Source: Aquiluna sp.
GTDB taxonomy: Bacteria; Actinomycetota; Actinomycetes; Actinomycetales; Microbacteriaceae
DNA length: 49,967 nt
Direction: 5' to 3'
NCBI GenBank assembly: GCA_018402685.1
Contig: JAGYIJ010000003.1
Coordinates: 1-49,967 of the forward strand
Below, piece after piece: positions 39,017 to 47,908 of the stretch. Below the pieces are notes generated by a model. It made no database searches. It was not told the origin of the DNA and was given only the letters and a program-made list of their open reading frames with translations. Position 1 is the stretch's first letter. Every line of letters begins with the position of its first letter. The position numbers were made by a program, and so were the translations under genes.

Positions 39017-39372
39017 TTCTCGCCGTCTTTTTTGTCATCCTCTTCGCCCTCGTCATCTGCGACACCCTTGTCTTTCGGTTCTTCAGGCTCGTCTTGCTTG
39101 AGCTTTTTAGAGATGTCGCGAAGGAAGTTTGGGTCATCGTCTGGAGCAATTACCTTGCCCCTGCCGCCAAGGCCGCCTGGTTCCCTGCCCAGTGGTCGAC
39201 CGACCATGAGATACAAAAGCCCACCGAAGAACGGCACCACTGCGCAAAGCGCGACCCAGAGCCATTTCGGCAGAAGCCTGACCTCTGGTTTATTCGCACT
39301 AGCTGCAAAGACGGTGGTGAAGACCGCCCAAACAACTAAAAACGCAATGGTTGCTATTGCCACTCTTGTCAT
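39013..39372 (-). CDS. Small PLDc_N-domain membrane protein
   Basis: The protein has 119 aa. Two membrane spans (AIATIAFLVVWAVFTTVFAA; LWVALCAVVPFFGGLLYLMVG) with the W..V.....GG..Y...GRP pattern match the PLDc_N family seen at the N-terminus of cardiolipin synthases and as free-standing proteins. The rest is an acidic/basic charged tail. Function unknown. It is the start of a two-gene unit with menD. Confidence 0.72.
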   Translation of the reverse strand: MTRVAIATIAFLVVWAVFTTVFAASANKPEVRLLPKWLWVALCAVVPFFGGLLYLMVGRPLGREPGGLGGRGKVIAPDDDPNFLRDISKKLKQDEPEEPKDKGVADDEGEEDDKKDGEK

Positions 39373-39412
39373 AACTCCACCCTAGTTCGTCTGCGGTTTG
39401 TAGACTTCAATC

Positions 39413-39724
39413 ATGAAAAATCCCTGGCTCAGCTATTCTCTGATCCGCCTCGGGCTGTTTTTCGGATTGTTTCTATTACTTGTCGGTCTTAGCTTCAACC
39501 CTTTCTTCGCCGCAATTATTGCGGCGTCGGTTTCTTTTGCAATTTCTCTAGTTTTCCTAGACCGCCAGCGCAAAGCCATGAGCGAGGTGGTCTCGGAGAA
39601 GTTAGCAAGAAACAAGCAGGGTAGTTATGAGGACACCGAGTCCGATCTGGAAAACGAGATTTTAGATTCAAAGACCAAGGTTGACGACGTGGATCCCGAA
39701 GCCAATAAAGAGACCAAAGCCTAG
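39413..39724 (+). CDS. DUF4229-type small membrane protein
   Basis: The protein has 103 aa with two hydrophobic spans (LIRLGLFFGLFLLLVGLSF; FAAIIAASVSFAISLVFL) joined by NPF, then RQRKAMSEVVSEKLAR and an acidic tail. This matches DUF4229, common next to menaquinone genes in actinobacteria. Its 3' end overlaps menA by 57 bases on the opposite strand, an extensive tail-to-tail overlap. Confidence 0.75.
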   Translation: MKNPWLSYSLIRLGLFFGLFLLLVGLSFNPFFAAIIAASVSFAISLVFLDRQRKAMSEVVSEKLARNKQGSYEDTESDLENEILDSKTKVDDVDPEANKETKA

Positions 39725-40552
39725 GCCTGCAAAACTCGTCAGCTTCAAAGCGGTAATCAACTCCTTCGCACTCCTGCCATCCAAAACAATCAAGGTTGCG
39801 GGCAGCACAAGCAATAGATTCAATAGCCCCAATAAAGTTGCCGGATAGAAAAGAATCAGCATCAGATTCAGTAGCACCGGCAACCAGATCATGAGGATAA
39901 ACACCCGGCTCGCAACCTTTTTGCCCATCTGAACCGCCAGGGTGATCTTGCCGGATTTCTTATCGGTCTCGATGTCGCGAATGTTATTCACCATCAATAC
40001 CGCAGACGCATAGAGGCCGTAGCCACCGCCAACCAAAACCGCCAGCGGGTCAACAATGCCGGTTTGAATGAAGTTGGTTCCAACCGTTGCAACCAAACCA
40101 AAAAACACAAAGACCGCAAGCTCTCCAAAGCCTGCGTAGCCGTAGGGGTTTTTACCCCCGGTGTAGAACCAGGCTGCAACTATTGCCAAAAGGCCCACCA
40201 AGACCAAGACCCAGTAACCGGTGATCAGCACCACGCCCAGACCAGCGAGCGCCGCTAACCCAAAGAAGCCAAAGGCAGCAAGCTTCACACTCTCAGGCTT
40301 TTTCGACCCTGAGCCAGTGAGCCGCAGCGGGCCAACCCGGTTCTTGTCCGTCCCCCGAATGCCATCCGAGTAGTCATTGGCGTAGTTCACGCCAATCTGC
40401 AGTGCAAGTGCTACCACCAGAGCCAAAAGGCTCAGAGCCAGATCAAAGCGATCCAGTGAGGATGCGGTTCCCGCCCCGAGGGCGATTGGCGCAATAGCCA
40501 GCGGCAGGGTTCTGAGCCTGGCGCCCTCTATCCACAAACTAAGCGATGACAT
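39668..40552 (-). CDS. menA: 1,4-dihydroxy-2-naphthoate polyprenyltransferase
   Basis: The protein has 294 aa. UbiA-type integral membrane prenyltransferase with about 8-9 spans; Asp-rich motifs NYANDYSDGIRGTDKNR and NNIRDIETDKKSGK bind the Mg-diphosphate. It attaches the polyprenyl tail to dihydroxynaphthoate. Frame intact. It follows menE by 11 bases. Confidence 0.94.
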   Translation of the reverse strand: MSSLSLWIEGARLRTLPLAIAPIALGAGTASSLDRFDLALSLLALVVALALQIGVNYANDYSDGIRGTDKNRVGPLRLTGSGSKKPESVKLAAFGFFGLAALAGLGVVLITGYWVLVLVGLLAIVAAWFYTGGKNPYGYAGFGELAVFVFFGLVATVGTNFIQTGIVDPLAVLVGGGYGLYASAVLMVNNIRDIETDKKSGKITLAVQMGKKVASRVFILMIWLPVLLNLMLILFYPATLLGLLNLLLVLPATLIVLDGRSAKELITALKLTSFAGLGFGLFIGFGIHVVNLGL

Positions 40553-40563
40553 CAGAGAAAACC

Positions 40564-41643
40564 CTAACCCTCTAACAGTGCTCTGGCAGCCACCAGGTCC
40601 GGCTTGCCAGATGGCAAGCGGGGAATGCGCTCAACTCGCATTACCTGCTTGGGCTTTGCCGCCAGCGAGATGCTCTGGGCAAGTGGGCTGAAGCTAACCT
40701 CCGGTTCACCTGAGTAGATAACCCCCACCGATTCACCGAGCTCGCTGGCAAGCGAGATTGCAATCACCTCGTCAACTCCCGCTAACTCCAGGGCCCTGGC
40801 CTCGAAGTGATCCAGGGAGAGCTTCAGGCCCCCAGAGATAATGACCCTGTCTGCTCGCCCGAGCACCTCCAGCACTCCGTTTTGGAGCTGGCCGAGATCA
40901 TTGCTGAGAAAGCTCTCCCCTAGGCCATTGGCTAGCACCTTTCCCGAGACCTGGATTCGGGAATCGACTATCTCGATGTTGACACCCTCCAGCGGAACCC
41001 CGTCATAAACGCAGCCTCCGGCGGTCTCACTCATGCCATAGGAGAGCACAACATTGATGCCCTTGGCACGAAGCGCCAAGACATCAGAGAGGTTTGGAGC
41101 CTGACCCCCAACCAAGATGGCATCGAATTTCCTGAGCATCGAAAATACAAAGGCATCTTGCTCTGCCGCTTGGGCAAGCTTTGCCAACTGGTTAGGGACT
41201 AGTGAGGTGTAGCGGCGCTCACCCTCCATCAAAGAGGCACCACGAACAAAAGCCTCGACCGTGAATGGCAACAGCGTGTTCATCAGAATCGGTTGAGTGT
41301 CTGCGACCACTGAGCGAAAAAGCACATTCGCCCCGGCAATGAAGTTCACCGGCAGTGCCAATAGCCACTGCCCGTGACCTCCGAGTCTTTTAGCCGATGC
41401 CTCGGCGCTCGCCAAAAGCGCAGCTCTGGAGAGCTCGATGCGTTTTGGCTTGCCGGTTGAACCCGAGGATTCAACGATTAGCGCCGTGTTGTCATTGACC
41501 TCACTGGGTAGTCCTTCGACCACCGGCTTGATGCCATTTATCTCGGGCGGGGAAATGAACCCGGCTACAGACCCCTCATGAATCTCGACCATGAGCTGCA
41601 GCGCACCAAAGACATCATTGGCGGGAACGATCTTGAGTTGCAT
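40564..41643 (-). CDS. menE: o-Succinylbenzoate--CoA ligase
   Basis: The protein has 359 aa, at the short end for the family. AMP-binding motif VESSGSTGKPKRIELSR, GGQAPNLSDVL, VVLSYGMSETAGGCVYDGVPL, and the hinge/GRADRVIISGGLKLS block lead to a C-terminal lysine motif LPSGKPDLVA. It activates succinylbenzoate for MenB. The stop of menB overlaps the start at 41643. Confidence 0.92.
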   Translation of the reverse strand: MQLKIVPANDVFGALQLMVEIHEGSVAGFISPPEINGIKPVVEGLPSEVNDNTALIVESSGSTGKPKRIELSRAALLASAEASAKRLGGHGQWLLALPVNFIAGANVLFRSVVADTQPILMNTLLPFTVEAFVRGASLMEGERRYTSLVPNQLAKLAQAAEQDAFVFSMLRKFDAILVGGQAPNLSDVLALRAKGINVVLSYGMSETAGGCVYDGVPLEGVNIEIVDSRIQVSGKVLANGLGESFLSNDLGQLQNGVLEVLGRADRVIISGGLKLSLDHFEARALELAGVDEVIAISLASELGESVGVIYSGEPEVSFSPLAQSISLAAKPKQVMRVERIPRLPSGKPDLVAARALLEG

Positions 41644-42527
41644 CAGAAGTGCCAGGGGAAATCTGACCAGTCTGGTTTGCGCTTTTCTAAAAAGGCATCC
41701 TTGCCCTCTTTGGCCTCTTTGCTGCCATAGGCCAGGCGGGTTGCTTCTCCCGCAAAGAGCTGCTGGCCAACTAGGCCGTCATCAACCATGTTCATGGCGT
41801 ATTTCAGCATCCGAATAGCGGTTGGTGATTTACCAAGAATCTCTCTGGCATATTCAATGCCCGCTGTCTCTAGTTCGCTGTGGGGAACAACCTTGTTCAC
41901 AACACCTAGCTCATAGGCTCGCTCTGCCGAATACTCCTGACCCAGGAAGAAGATCTCGCGAGCAAACTTTTGGCCCACCTGCTTTGCCAGATATGCAGAG
42001 CCATAGCCGGCATCAAAAGAACCGACATCGGCATCGGTTTGTTTGAACCTGGCATGTTCTTTTGATGCAATCGAGAGATCACACACCACGTTCAATGAGT
42101 GTCCGCCGCCGGCAGCCCAGCCGGAAACCAAAGCGATTACCACCTTTGGCATAAACCTAATCAGCCGCTGCACCTCAAGGATGTGCAGTCTTGCCGAGGA
42201 GTTGTCCCCGTATTCATAGCCCGCATCACCGCGGACTCGCTGGTCACCACCGGAACAAAAGGCCCAGCCGCCATCTTTGTCACTTGGACCATTGCCGGTT
42301 AGTAGCACCACCCCAACATTGGTTTGCATGCGAGCGTGATCAAGTGCTCTGTAGAGCTCATCTACTGTTTGGGGCCGAAACGCATTTCTAACCTCTGGGC
42401 GCGAGAAGCCGACTCGAACAACACCCAGTTCGTTGTGAGCGTGGTAGCTGATGTCTTGAAGGTCACTAAAACCTTCGACCTCGCTCCACAGCGATTCGTC
42501 AAATAGCTCAGAAACTTGATTTGGCAT
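41643..42527 (-). CDS. menB: 1,4-dihydroxy-2-naphthoyl-CoA synthase
   Basis: The protein has 294 aa. Crotonase fold: VGFSRPEVRNAFRPQTVDEL, CSGGDQRVRGDAGY, LVSGWAAGGGHSLNVVCDLSIAS, DADVGSFDAGYGSAYLAK, GQEYSAERAYELGVVN. It cyclises succinylbenzoyl-CoA. First of menB-menE-menA, divergent from menC with a 17-base gap between the two starts. Confidence 0.95.
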   Translation of the reverse strand: MPNQVSELFDESLWSEVEGFSDLQDISYHAHNELGVVRVGFSRPEVRNAFRPQTVDELYRALDHARMQTNVGVVLLTGNGPSDKDGGWAFCSGGDQRVRGDAGYEYGDNSSARLHILEVQRLIRFMPKVVIALVSGWAAGGGHSLNVVCDLSIASKEHARFKQTDADVGSFDAGYGSAYLAKQVGQKFAREIFFLGQEYSAERAYELGVVNKVVPHSELETAGIEYAREILGKSPTAIRMLKYAMNMVDDGLVGQQLFAGEATRLAYGSKEAKEGKDAFLEKRKPDWSDFPWHF

Positions 42528-42544
42528 GCACCTAGACTAATCGG

Positions 42545-43520
42545 GTGAGCGGCCTCGAAATAGCGGATATCCGGGTATTGGATCTCCCACTGACAACTTC
42601 ATTTAGAGGCCTGACTACCCGTGAGCTGGTTGTGTTCCAAGGCTCTAAGCGCTGGGCAGAGTTCTCGGCGTTTGTCGAATACGACGACCAAGAGGCAGCC
42701 AATTGGCTCAAAGGCCGCACTGAGCTTTGCCAACGATGACCTACCTGAGATCAAGCGGGAGTGGATCCCGGTCAATGCCACCTTGCCAGCTGTCCCACTG
42801 CCCGAGGTCGATTCGGTGCTCGGGAACTTCCCAGGTTTTCGAACCGTAAAGATCAAAATTAGTGAAGACCCCGCTTCGAAAGACCAGGACTTAGCTCGCA
42901 TCAGACACGTGTTTGAAAACCACCCCGGCACCCAGATAAGGCTCGATGCCAATGGGGCTCTCAGGGTGAATGAAGCGATAGAGATCATTGAAGAACTCGG
43001 TGAAATCAAGCTGCAGTACTTTGAGCAGCCGGTTAGGACCATCGGCGAGCTCAGCCAGCTGCGCGAAGAGATTGCCAGACGCGGGCTAGCAACAAAGATT
43101 GCGGCTGATGAGTCCATTCGAAAAGTCAGCGACCCGCTCCGAGTCTTCAAGGAGCAAGCTGCCGACATTGCCGTGCTGAAAGTGCAGCCGCTGGGCGGCA
43201 TTGCAAGCGCAGCTGCAATCGCCAAAGAAAGCGGCCTCGAGGTTGTTGTGAGTTCAGCATTGGAGAGTTCGTTGGGGATCGTGCAGGGGCTCTATCTGGC
43301 GGCAAGCCTGGATAACCTCAACTACGACTGTGGACTTTGGACTCAGAATCTCTTGGCCGATGACATCATCGCTGAACCCCTGGAGGTCTTAGATGCCCGC
43401 ATCAAAGTTGCCGTTCCAGAGATTGATCTAGACAAGTTAGAGCGCTATCGCGTCACTGACGATCGTGAGAAGTTCTGGCTCGAGCGCATTGAGCGCTGCC
43501 GCAAACTTCTAGAGACCTGA
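42545..43520 (+). CDS. menC: o-Succinylbenzoate synthase, frame-interrupted
   Basis: The protein is an enolase-superfamily enzyme (about 324 aa once corrected). The N-terminal capping domain (VLDLPLTTSFRGLTTRELVVF, WAEFSAFVEYDDQEAANWL) and the barrel (KIKISEDPAS with the catalytic Lys pair, IRLDANGAL, YFEQPVRTI, KIAADESIR, LKVQPLGGI) are in adjacent frames. One extra base lies near 42710-42716 (coding strand AAAGGCC). The GTG start at 42545 precedes the LDLPL motif. It ends 12 bases inside ccsB on the opposite strand. Confidence 0.9.
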
Positions 43521-44382
43521 GTAAACGTGGAGACCTTTGAAAAAGAGGTTCACGATCGTGAAGTTGAAAATCACCGACAAAAAGGCAATCAGACCTAGCC
43601 AGGCGGCTCGCTTGCCAGTCCAGCCTCTGGTTGCCATGGCGTGTAGGTAGCCGGCGTAGAGCACCCAGATAATGAAGGTCCAAACCTCTTTGGTGTCCCA
43701 ACCCCAGTAGCGGTGCCAGGCACGCTCTGCCCAGATCGCACCTGCAATCAGAGTGAAACTCCAGAGCACAAAACCAACCACGTTGAACCGATAAGCCAGT
43801 CTCTCGAGCTGCTCAAGAGTCGGGAAGACGTTCATCAGCCGCTTGGCAATGATTGCCCGCCTTCACCAAGTAGGCGATGTGGAGGCCAGCTGCGATTGAG
43901 AAAAAGCCGGTGGCCAAAACCGCCACCACCACGTGGATAACCAGCCAGTAGCTCTGCAGCGCTGGCATCAGGGTCTTGACCTCGACATAGAACAGCGACA
44001 CCGATGCAAACAAGATCACCAGCGCAAAGCCCGAGATGAAGGTTGCAATGAACTTGAGGTCCTTGATGCTCATGGCGGTTAGATAAATCAAGAGCATCAA
44101 AAATGCCGTCGAGATGGCGAACTCGTACATGTTTGCCCACGGCACCCGGCTAGCCGCAATACCGCGCAGCACAACTCCGGTTCCCAAAATGATGGTTGCG
44201 ACCCACAACAGAATGAAACCGACCCGTTCACCCTTGGTGATCACCTTGGTAGCACCCTCGGTTTTCACCAATTGGGCAAGCTCGAAGGAAAATACCATCA
44301 GGGCTAGGGCCAAAAACCCCATCGACGCTGAAACAAAAAGCAGCGACAGTTGGGATAGTGGCTCATTTAGAACAGGCGTCAT
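43509..44382 (-). CDS. ccsB: Cytochrome c biogenesis protein CcsB, frame-interrupted
   Basis: System II haem-delivery protein. Eight or so membrane spans; the C-terminal half carries IWAERAWHRYWGWDTKEVW, the tryptophan-rich haem-handling motif of the CcsA/ResC family. The N-terminal half and this half are in two frames; one extra base lies between about 43825 and 43856, restoring 290 aa. Its ATG overlaps the resB stop (ATGA). Confidence 0.9.
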
Positions 44383-45888
44383 TTAGCTATCTCATTCTCG
44401 ATACGTGTCTTGACTGTCAAAAGGAAGTCGTCCAGTTTTGCATCATCACCGCGAGCCAGTGCGGCAAGCTCTATTGTTCCATCTTCCAACTGCCTGACCC
44501 AAACCCGTCGTCTTGGAATCAGTAGCGATGCCATGAGTGCAAACAGGGCCAGCATCGAAAACGCTAGGACCCAGATGCCACCGGGGTTATAGGCAATGTC
44601 GAGGGAAGCAAATCTCAGCAGTCCATCAAAGCTCACCGAACCGAGGTTGTCCGGTAGTTGAACCACGTCACCGACCTCTAAAAGCAGTGGCGGGTTGGGC
44701 CCATCCCTACCTGCCACCAACTCCATCTCGGTGGTGTCAAGCGCATAGACGTTTCTTGGAATGCCATCATCTAAACCAAGATCACCGGTGTAGACATTCA
44801 TGGTCATCAGCGGGATAAACGGATCTGGGTAGATCGATGTGTAAGCACCCGATTCCAACTGCTCGGCAGTTGGATAGAAAAACGCAATGATTCCAACCTG
44901 CTCGAGGCAGTGCATCTGGTGCTTTGATAACGCCCAGCGAGGTCATGTTGCCATCCTGGGGCAAGAAGATGGTCGGTCCCGAATAAGAGATGTTTCCCTG
45001 GCCATCACGCAGGGTTATCACCGGTGCAAAACCATTACCGGTCAAAAAGATGTTTGCTCCTGGAACCTCCGCCGGATAATTAACCCGGACCTCAACCGCC
45101 TCATCAACCCCATCGACGGTCTGGGTGAGTGAGGCAATGAAGTCAATTGGAATTCCACGGTTCGCGAGGTTCTGGAGGTCATAGACAACCTCAAACTCAT
45201 CCAGGCGGAACTTGAAGGGCTCTAAAACCTCTTCATCAAAAAAGACTCCGGGGTTAAAGGCGTCGTAGCTGGCGAGGTTGTTTACAAACACCTCTCCCTC
45301 AACCAACACTCGCTGGCCCGAGTAGCTGTAGCCACCACCAAGACCAACTGCGATGAGCACTCCGATGAGGGCGTAGTGGAACACCAGGTTGCCGGTTTCT
45401 TTGATGTAGCCGCGCTCGGCGCTCACCGAGTTGCCCTGCACCTCGGTGCGGAAACCCAACTTCTTTAGGGTTTGGTGGCTGGCCTCAATGACCGAACTAT
45501 CGCTTTTGAGCTCGGCATAAGCGGGCATGCGCTTGAGGTTTGTCGGTGTCTGGACTGGCTTTGCCAGCATTGCCTCCCAGTGCACCTTGGTCCTTGGCAC
45601 CACGCAGCCAACCAGCGAGATAAACAAAAGGATGTAGATGGCGGAGAACCAAACCGAGGTGTAGACATCAAACAGCTGCAGTGAGTCCAGCACCTGAGCC
45701 AGCTCAGGCTGCTCGCTGTAGTAGAGCCTGACGCCATTGGGATCAGCACTGCGCTGCGGGTAGACAGAACCGGGGACCGCAGCCAACGCCAAGAACAGCA
45801 GCAAAAACAGCGCTGTGCGCATTGAGGTCAGCTGGCGCCATACCCAACGCGGCCAAAACAATAACTTAGAGAATGACTGTGTAGCCAC
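44379..45888 (-). CDS. resB: Cytochrome c biogenesis protein ResB, frame-interrupted
   Basis: ResB (Ccs1) holds apocytochrome/haem with CcsB. N-terminal spans (MRTALFLLLFLALAAVPGSVYPQ; SAIYILLFISLVGCVVPRTKVH) and a large extracytoplasmic domain (FHYALIGVLIAVGLGGGYSYS, RVLVEGEVF) lead, in a second frame, to GIIAFFYPTAEQ, the last span (GGIWVLAFSMLALFALMASLLIPRRRVW) and the tail. Removing one base near 44901-44906 (CTCGAG) gives LPEQVGIIAFF and 502 aa. It overlaps ccdA by 23 bases. Confidence 0.9.
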
Positions 45889-46588
45889 CGATCACCACCT
45901 GAAGCCATGAGTTGAACGCATTCCACAATCCCGTCATCAGCAAGATCCCAATCAAAACCAACAGTCCCCCACCAACTAGGTTGAAGGTGCGAAGGTGCTT
46001 TTTGACAAACTCCACGGACTTGGTTGCCCAGGAGAAACCAGCTGCGATTGCAATAAACGGCAGTCCCATTCCCAGTGAGTAGACGGTTGCCAAGACACCA
46101 CCTCGAAGCGGGTCTGAGCTATCAGAGGCCAAAACCAAAACTGCTGAGAGAGTCGGACCAATACACGGAGTCCAACCAAAGGCAAACACCACACCTAGTA
46201 GCGGTGCTCCTGCCAGCCCGACCTTGGGGCTGAAAGGCAGCTTGATTGTGCGCTGCATGAAGCCAAACTGACCAATTAGCGCAAGCCCAAACAAGACCAC
46301 CAGAGCGCCCAACACCAACTGAACCCAGGTGTTGTTTGCCATAAACAGCAATCCAGCCGTGCCAGCAAGCACCCCGAGTGAAACAAACACCGCTGTGAAG
46401 CCAAGAACAAAGAGCACCGAACCGGCAATCACTCTGGTCTTAGTCGCGGCAGTTCCCGAGACGTAACCCAGATAGCCCGGCACCAGTGGCAAAACACACG
46501 GAGAAATAAACGTCACGATGCCAGCCAGAATCGCAATGGGTATGGCAATCAACATCGATCCCGAGAGGATCAGCTCTCCGGGGTTCAT
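45866..46588 (-). CDS. ccdA: Cytochrome c biogenesis protein CcdA (DsbD-like thiol transporter)
   Basis: The protein has 240 aa with six membrane spans. Conserved FISPCVLPLVPGYLGYVSG (first catalytic Cys) and the second FAFGWTPCIGPTLSAVL (second Cys) mark the CcdA/DsbD family, which moves reducing power across the membrane to the apocytochrome. Its ATG overlaps the tlpA stop (ATGA). Frame intact. Confidence 0.93.
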   Translation of the reverse strand: MNPGELILSGSMLIAIPIAILAGIVTFISPCVLPLVPGYLGYVSGTAATKTRVIAGSVLFVLGFTAVFVSLGVLAGTAGLLFMANNTWVQLVLGALVVLFGLALIGQFGFMQRTIKLPFSPKVGLAGAPLLGVVFAFGWTPCIGPTLSAVLVLASDSSDPLRGGVLATVYSLGMGLPFIAIAAGFSWATKSVEFVKKHLRTFNLVGGGLLVLIGILLMTGLWNAFNSWLQVVIGGYTVIL

Positions 46589-47197
46589 TCGGCCAAGACC
46601 GTTTCAATCAGCGTCCTGAGAATCCCTGGGTCAATTCGACCCAGGATTCGAGAGGCAACCTTGCCCTCTTTATCAATGACGAGCGTGGTTGGCACAGCCG
46701 AAGGAGAAACAACACCGGTGAATGCCAGCGACACGGTCCCGGATTGCGCATCCATCACAGATGGGAACTCAATGCCGAAGTTCCTGTCAAAGGCCAACGC
46801 GGTCGCAGCCGAGTCTCTGACATTCACGCCAACAAACTCAACTCCCTGCGGGTTGTATTCGCGGTAGAGATCAGCAAGATCTGGAGCCTCTGCGCGGCAT
46901 GGTGCGCAGGCTGCGTACCACCAGTTCATGACCGTGACCCTGCCCTCAAGGGCCGTCACTGTCTAGGCCAAAACCGCTCTCTGTGATGCCACTCCAGGGC
47001 TCAAAGCCAGGGCGCTGGTCATCGGCAAACTCGGTGACCGTGCCATCTCCTGCGATGTAGTTTTTGTTGTCGCCAGCACGATACTGCTCTGCCAAAGGGT
47101 CCTGGGTCGTGCAGCCAACCAAGCTCAGGGCGGTTGACGCAACCAGCAAGATCACCAGGGTGAGGCTCAGGGTGCGAACCGTCTTTTTGCTAAACAT
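46585..47197 (-). CDS. Thioredoxin-like lipoprotein (ResA/TlpA type), frame-interrupted
   Basis: Extracytoplasmic thiol-disulfide reductase acting with CcdA on haem-binding cysteines. The N-terminal signal (TLSLTLVILLVASTALSLVGC, lipobox Cys) lies in one frame. The thioredoxin domain is in a second, with active site WWYAACAPCR (CxPC) and VPTTLVIDKEGKV with the cis-Pro. One extra base near 46951-46954 (coding strand GACGGCCCTT) is to be removed to give LDSDALEGRVTVMNWW and 203 aa. The ATG abuts the phosphoglycerate mutase stop (TAGATG). Confidence 0.88.
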
Positions 47198-47839
47198 CTA
47201 GACCGCTCCCCCGTCAACGGCATTTGCCGCCAGGTTCAACCCGGGCTCTAGGTAGCCGACCTCTTTCAACTTGCCGTCGATGACCTCAAATGAGGTAATC
47301 GAGGAGAGCGAACAGCGCCTGGCTCTTGGGTCGTGGGGAAGCTTCAAACCTGCGCTTGAGCGATAAAGCATCCAGATTGGAAGCTGGTGGGAAACAATCA
47401 CTACATCGCCAGATTCAGTCTCGGACCAAGCTTCTAATGCAGCTTGCTGCATCCGATCAGCTATCTCGACGAATGGCTCTCCCCAGCTTGGCTTCGAGGG
47501 GCTGTAGAGACTCAGGGCGATTGATGGCCTTTTCAAGATTGCGCTCGCGCCAACCTTGAGGCCCTTGAACTTGTTCCAGGGTTCTATGACCCTTGGCTCA
47601 ATGCCAATTTCCAACCCAAACTGCTTTGCTATCGGAGCTGCTGATTGCTGGGTTCTAAGTAGCGGGGAGGCAAGCAGTTTGCCAATCGCCCTACCTTGCG
47701 AAGCCAGTTCCTTGGCGGCTGCCTCGGCCATTTGGTGGCCGGTCTCGCTCAGCTCAAAGCCATCCAGGCGCTCATAGAGCACTCCCTGGGGATTGAACAC
47801 CTCTCCATGGCGCACGAGGTGAAGGCGTGAGGCGGGCAT
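47198..47839 (-). CDS. Histidine phosphatase / phosphoglycerate mutase-like protein
   Basis: The protein has 213 aa from the ATG at 47839. RHG motif LHLVRHGEVFNP at the N-terminus, then LASPLLRTQQSAAPIA and VVIVSHQLPIWMLY (second His) as in the phosphoglycerate mutase/phosphatase superfamily. The substrate is not determined; the gene leads into the cytochrome c operon by a stop-start junction. An in-frame upstream start 14 codons earlier would run into the aspS 5' region. Confidence 0.82.
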   Translation of the reverse strand: MPASRLHLVRHGEVFNPQGVLYERLDGFELSETGHQMAEAAAKELASQGRAIGKLLASPLLRTQQSAAPIAKQFGLEIGIEPRVIEPWNKFKGLKVGASAILKRPSIALSLYSPSKPSWGEPFVEIADRMQQAALEAWSETESGDVVIVSHQLPIWMLYRSSAGLKLPHDPRARRCSLSSITSFEVIDGKLKEVGYLEPGLNLAANAVDGGAV

Positions 47840-47908
47840 ACATAGAAGTTTACCTTCGCTAAACTTGGCTAATTGCCCCACTCAGCACACTCTCAGAGGA
47901 TTTCAAAT

